Shown here: positions 22,769 through 25,391 of the stretch, piece after piece
Layout: the number at the start of each line of letters is the position of its first letter
How positions within the stretch are numbered: position 1 is the stretch's first letter
Program-made: the position numbers and the translations under genes
Source of the DNA: an uncultured Campylobacter sp.
GTDB taxonomy: Bacteria; Campylobacterota; Campylobacteria; Campylobacterales; Campylobacteraceae
Reading direction: 5' to 3'
Length of the DNA stretch: 25,391 nt
Assembly: GCF_937997535.1 (NCBI RefSeq)
Contig: NZ_CALKTT010000041.1
Location: 1 to 25,391, forward strand
Notes under the pieces: model-generated
Databases searched by the model: none
What the model saw: the letters and a program-made list of their open reading frames with translations, nothing else
Told to the model about the DNA's origin: nothing

Positions 22769-24340
22769 ATGAGTAAAAAATCCATTGCTTTAGGCGCTGC
22801 GATACTTTGCGGCGCACTAAGCCTAAACGCCGAGGCTGCGGCGACGCAGAGCGCGCAAATAGATCTGAAATTTAACGCCGCAAATTTCACGCAAGAAAGC
22901 GTGATAATAGGCGGCAAAAAGATAAAATTTCGCGCTTACAAAAACATAATCTACGTCACAAAACCCGTAAGCGCGCGCTATCAGAGCATGAATATCTTCA
23001 TCCCGCAGCAGTATTTTGAGAGGAGCAAGAGCGGCAAATTTGACGCCGCAAGCGCGCCGATATTTTTGCCAAACGGCGTGGGCGGCTACATGCCGGGCGA
23101 AGCGGGCGATGTCAAAATAGACGCAAGCGGCAAACCAAACGCGATCGCTACGGCACTTTCGCGCGGTTACGTCGTAGCCGCTCCCGCAGCGCGCGGACGC
23201 ACGCTAAAAGGCGCAAATGGCGATTATATCGGCAAGGCGCCCGCAGCGATCGTCGATCTAAAGGCGGCCGTGCGGTATCTGAAATTTAACGACGCGGCAA
23301 TGCCTGGGGACGCAAACAAGATAATCTCAAACGGCACGAGCGCGGGCGGAGCGCTCTCGGCACTTTTGGGCACGAGCGGAGACGAGGCTGCGTACGAACC
23401 GTATCTGCAAGAGCTGGGCGCTGCGAAGGCGAGCGATAAAATTTACGCGGCGTCCGTATACTGCCCGATCACAAATCTAAAGCACGCGGACGCGGCGTAT
23501 GAGTGGATGTTCGGCGCGCAGAGCGAATATGAAAAGATGGATTTTAGCGGCTTTGATGCAGCGGGATTTAACGAGCGCGACGAAAATTCTAGCGGCGCTG
23601 AAAAAAATTCTAAAAAAGACGCAAATCAAAGCGCCGCAAAGCCCACTCGCAAGATGCTAAGCGGCAAATTAAGCGCAGCGCAGATTAAAATTTCAGACGA
23701 GCTAAAGGCGCAATTCCCCGCCTATCTGAACTCGCTAAGCTTAAGGGATGGGGGCGGCCGCGCGCTAAGCCTGGATAAAAACGGCGACGGCAGCTTCAAA
23801 GATTACATAAACGGGCTCATATCGGCTTCGTTTGCTAATTTTGCGGCGAAAAATCCGCGCGCGAAGACGCCCCTATACCTCGCTGCAAAGATCAAGGACG
23901 ACGCGTCGCAATCGCATATGCTTTTTTGGGGCTACGCGACCTCCAAGCCGCGCGCCAAGACCCCGCCCGCATTCGACGGCTTCGCGCTTGAAAATCCCGA
24001 AAACGAGCTGTTTGGCGGCGCCAAATTTAACGCGGCGCATTTTACGGATTTTAGCGCGATGAATGACCCCGCCAAAGGGGTGCTAATCGCAGATGCGCGG
24101 ATCGTAGAGATGATGGATGCGATGAGCTTCGTGCGCAACGAAAACGGCGCGAAGCATTACCGCATCCGCCACGGCGCGAGCGATCGCGATACGGCGCTTG
24201 CGATCCCCGCGATTTTGGCGCTTAGCTTGCAAAATGCGGGTAAGAACGTCGATTTTGCGGTGCCTTGGGGACAAGGACACGGCGGCGATTACGATCTTGA
24301 GGAGCTTTTTGACTGGATCGATAAAGTAGTCGCGCAGTAA
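22769..24340 (+). CDS. secreted tannase-like (subtype B) serine esterase
   Basis: This 523-residue alpha/beta hydrolase has a signal peptide (to about residue 23, ending AEA). The nucleophile is Ser191 in NGTSAGGAL, the acid is probably Asp472 or Asp474 in RHGASDRDT, and the base is His504 in GQGHGGDYD, all in the order seen in bacterial subtype B tannases such as Lactobacillus TanLp1. These hydrolyse galloyl esters; the real substrate here is unknown. A low-complexity insert (about 270-296, DENSSGAEKNSKK...) lies between the core and the lid region. I chose the ATG at 22769, not the in-frame ATG at 22727, because GAAAGGAGG precedes it and the signal peptide begins there. Confidence 0.8.
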   Translation: MSKKSIALGAAILCGALSLNAEAAATQSAQIDLKFNAANFTQESVIIGGKKIKFRAYKNIIYVTKPVSARYQSMNIFIPQQYFERSKSGKFDAASAPIFLPNGVGGYMPGEAGDVKIDASGKPNAIATALSRGYVVAAPAARGRTLKGANGDYIGKAPAAIVDLKAAVRYLKFNDAAMPGDANKIISNGTSAGGALSALLGTSGDEAAYEPYLQELGAAKASDKIYAASVYCPITNLKHADAAYEWMFGAQSEYEKMDFSGFDAAGFNERDENSSGAEKNSKKDANQSAAKPTRKMLSGKLSAAQIKISDELKAQFPAYLNSLSLRDGGGRALSLDKNGDGSFKDYINGLISASFANFAAKNPRAKTPLYLAAKIKDDASQSHMLFWGYATSKPRAKTPPAFDGFALENPENELFGGAKFNAAHFTDFSAMNDPAKGVLIADARIVEMMDAMSFVRNENGAKHYRIRHGASDRDTALAIPAILALSLQNAGKNVDFAVPWGQGHGGDYDLEELFDWIDKVVAQ

Positions 24341-24346
24341 ATTTAA

Positions 24347-24383
24347 CGGGCGAAATTTTACTTTGGATTTAGAATTTTGCCCG
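24347..24383 (+). terminator. hairpin after the esterase gene
   Basis: CGGGCGAAATTTTA (24347-24360) pairs with TAGAATTTTGCCCG (24370-24383) in a 14-bp RNA stem with two G-U wobbles and a 9-nt loop, 6 nt after the stop. There is no clean T-tract directly downstream. The layout is like the weaker hairpin after ccsBA. Confidence 0.6.
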
Positions 24384-24907
24384 CAGCTCTGCCGTAAAAT
24401 TTTATCGCCCAAACACTCTCTAGCGGATACGCCGAGCGGCGTAAAATTTCGCTGCGAAATTCTATCGCGTCAAAATTTTAGCATCGCCGCAGAGCTCGCA
24501 ACGGCTTGAAATTTTGTGGCTAGCATTCAAAAAAATTCATAGAATTTTATCGAGGCAAAACGGCTCGACGAATTAAAATTTATCGGCTGTGGCGATTTAT
24601 GGCGTGGAACTTTAGCGCGATCTGCGCTAAAACTCTAGCGCAGATCAAATTCTGCGGGCTAAATTTTAAATTTAAAAACTGAAGTGCGCGATAAAATTTC
24701 GCGGCGTTTATACTATCCGATCGCAGCTCTTTGGGCGCGCAGGTATCGCATAATGGGCGCACATTCGGCGTGCGGATGATTAAAGCGCAAAAACTCCAAG
24801 CGAGCGCGGCAAGCAGGCTAAATTTAAAGGCGTGCTTCGCGATCTACCGCGGATCTAAACCCGCTTTTGCCATCCATTAGGCCTGCTTCAATAATCCATC
24901 GGTACTA

Positions 24908-24974
24908 AAAAGCGCCGTTTAGGGTCTGTATCTTTGCGCCGTGTGCATAAATTTCATAATTTAACGGCGCTTTT
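24908..24974. repeat. 12-bp inverted repeat with long loop
   Basis: AAAAGCGCCGTT (24908-24919) and AACGGCGCTTTT (24963-24974) are perfect inverted arms separated by 43 nt. The right arm ends in TTTT, so a terminator on either strand is possible. No transcript is assigned. Confidence 0.5.
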
Positions 24975-25056
24975 AAGCATCATTTAACCTATTAAAGATC
25001 AACGCACGCCGCGTCAGCATCGTTTCATAAACCCGATGTGCCGTCATATCTTTGCG

Positions 25057-25212
25057 GCGACGCAACTCGGCGCTAAATTTAACGCTAGCTAGCATTGCGT
25101 TGCCTTTAGCTTGCGTGCGGCAAGCACTCTATCTATAGCAACGCAACTTCGGCATTAAATTTAAACGCGCTGTCTTTGCGCTGCCTCTCTAGCTCGCGTA
25201 CGGCGGGCGCCG
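25057..25212 (+). repeat. two degenerate ~81-nt tandem units
   Basis: The unit starting at 25057 (gcgacgcaactcggcgctaa) aligns with the unit starting at 25138 (gcaacgcaacttcggcatta) over about 75 nt with small gaps, including a shared TAAATTTAA core and a later GCGTRCGGCRRGC stretch. The DNA just upstream of 25057 shows weaker similarity, so a third, older unit may exist. The array is non-coding. Confidence 0.45.
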
Positions 25213-25286
25213 CCTGTGACGACGCCTTTATGCAAGCCGCTTTTTGCTGCGCCGCGCCGCAAAAGAGCTTTTAAAATTTTAATGCT

Positions 25287-25391
25287 CTAGCCTTTTGCAA
25301 TCTCGTAAAAACCGTCTTTAAAAACGACCTTACCCGCATCCGCAAGACGCTTTAAAAGCTGCACGCTCGCTTCGTCAAACATCGCCTCCAC
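25287..25391 (-). CDS. C-terminal fragment of unknown protein, right contig edge
   Basis: A minus-strand frame enters from the right edge and stops at 25287-25289, giving 34 residues beginning VEAMFDEASVQLLKRLADAG and ending FYEIAKG. It is a paralogue of the left-edge fragment: the first 18 codons are identical at DNA level and the rest differ mostly by conservative changes (FRDGYYKIAKK against FKDGFYEIAKG). That pattern suggests a real protein under constraint. The family is not recognised. Confidence 0.6.
   Translation of the reverse strand: MEAMFDEASVQLLKRLADAGKVVFKDGFYEIAKG
25337..25391. repeat. terminal inverted repeat, right copy (55 nt exact)
   Basis: Exact reverse complement of positions 1-55. 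Beyond it the two paralogous gene ends diverge, starting with a single base change. Confidence 0.85.

Larger units (their letters stand above)
24384..25286 (+). other. ~900-nt gene-free region with degenerate repeats
   Basis: No convincing gene is visible on either strand; short frames such as the 60-codon one at 24580-24762 (minus) lack a ribosome binding site and any recognisable sequence. The first half is rich in AAATTTT/GAATTT words. The second half holds a 12-bp inverted repeat with a 43-nt loop (24908-24974) and a degenerate ~81-nt tandem repeat (25057-25212). Confidence 0.5.

Noticed and set aside
24083..24412. 109-codon minus-strand frame over the end of the esterase gene
   Set aside because: Antisense to the catalytic Asp/His region of the esterase; coding signal belongs to the plus strand.

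Overview
The window looks like a complete assembled contig from a Campylobacter-type epsilonproteobacterium. The evidence is the gene set: a fused CcsBA cytochrome c synthase, a QcrABC/PetABC complex with a di-haem cytochrome c, and the FTR1-P19-DUF2318-ABC-thioredoxin iron cluster known from C. jejuni (Cj1658-Cj1664). TTTTGCTAAAAT-style promoters and spacers rich in AAATTTTAAAATTT fit as well. The fairly high G+C of the coding DNA suggests a C. gracilis / C. showae / C. rectus-like species rather than C. jejuni; this species-level guess is inference.

Layout. (1) 1-105 and 25287-25391 are C-terminal fragments of two paralogous genes pointing inwards. Their outermost 55 nt are identical in inverted orientation, so the contig probably ends in an assembly-graph repeat. 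(2) 187-1209 is a decayed direct copy of 21451-22232. It holds the tail of an ABC ATPase, a small ORF, an expanded repeat array, and a TlpA-like gene cut one codon before its CxxC motif. (3) 1284-6015 is a tightly overlapping minus-strand operon: phosphomannomutase/phosphoglucomutase, a small hypothetical protein, alanine racemase, LemA, and two TPM-domain proteins. (4) 6113-6607 is CreA, on the plus strand and divergent from that operon. (5) 6913-10347 is CcsBA and 11087-13968 is QcrABC, so the cytochrome c maturation enzyme sits beside a cytochrome c-containing quinol oxidising complex. (6) 14188-22538 is the iron-uptake locus: FTR1 permease, P19, a DUF2318 membrane protein, two FtsX/MacB-like permeases, their ATPase, a small coupled ORF and a thioredoxin-like lipoprotein. 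(7) 22769-24340 is a secreted tannase-like (subtype B) serine esterase, followed by about 950 nt of gene-free DNA with degenerate repeats.

How the genes fit together. CcsBA attaches haem to cytochromes such as QcrC, and QcrABC feeds electrons from quinol to cytochrome c. The P19/FTR1 locus supplies iron across the inner membrane, with DUF2318 and the thioredoxin-like protein as likely redox partners. The esterase beside it could act on polyphenol esters that bind iron, but that link is speculative.

The most unusual features are the truncated 1-kb duplication with its repeat expansion, a low-complexity Asn/Ser/Gln/Ala peptide style found in three unrelated proteins (CcsBA linker, ABC ATPase tail, esterase insert), two inverted repeats framing the qcr promoter, and the dispersed AAATTTTAAAATTT palindrome. 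I saw no rRNA, tRNA, CRISPR array, transposase or phage gene.
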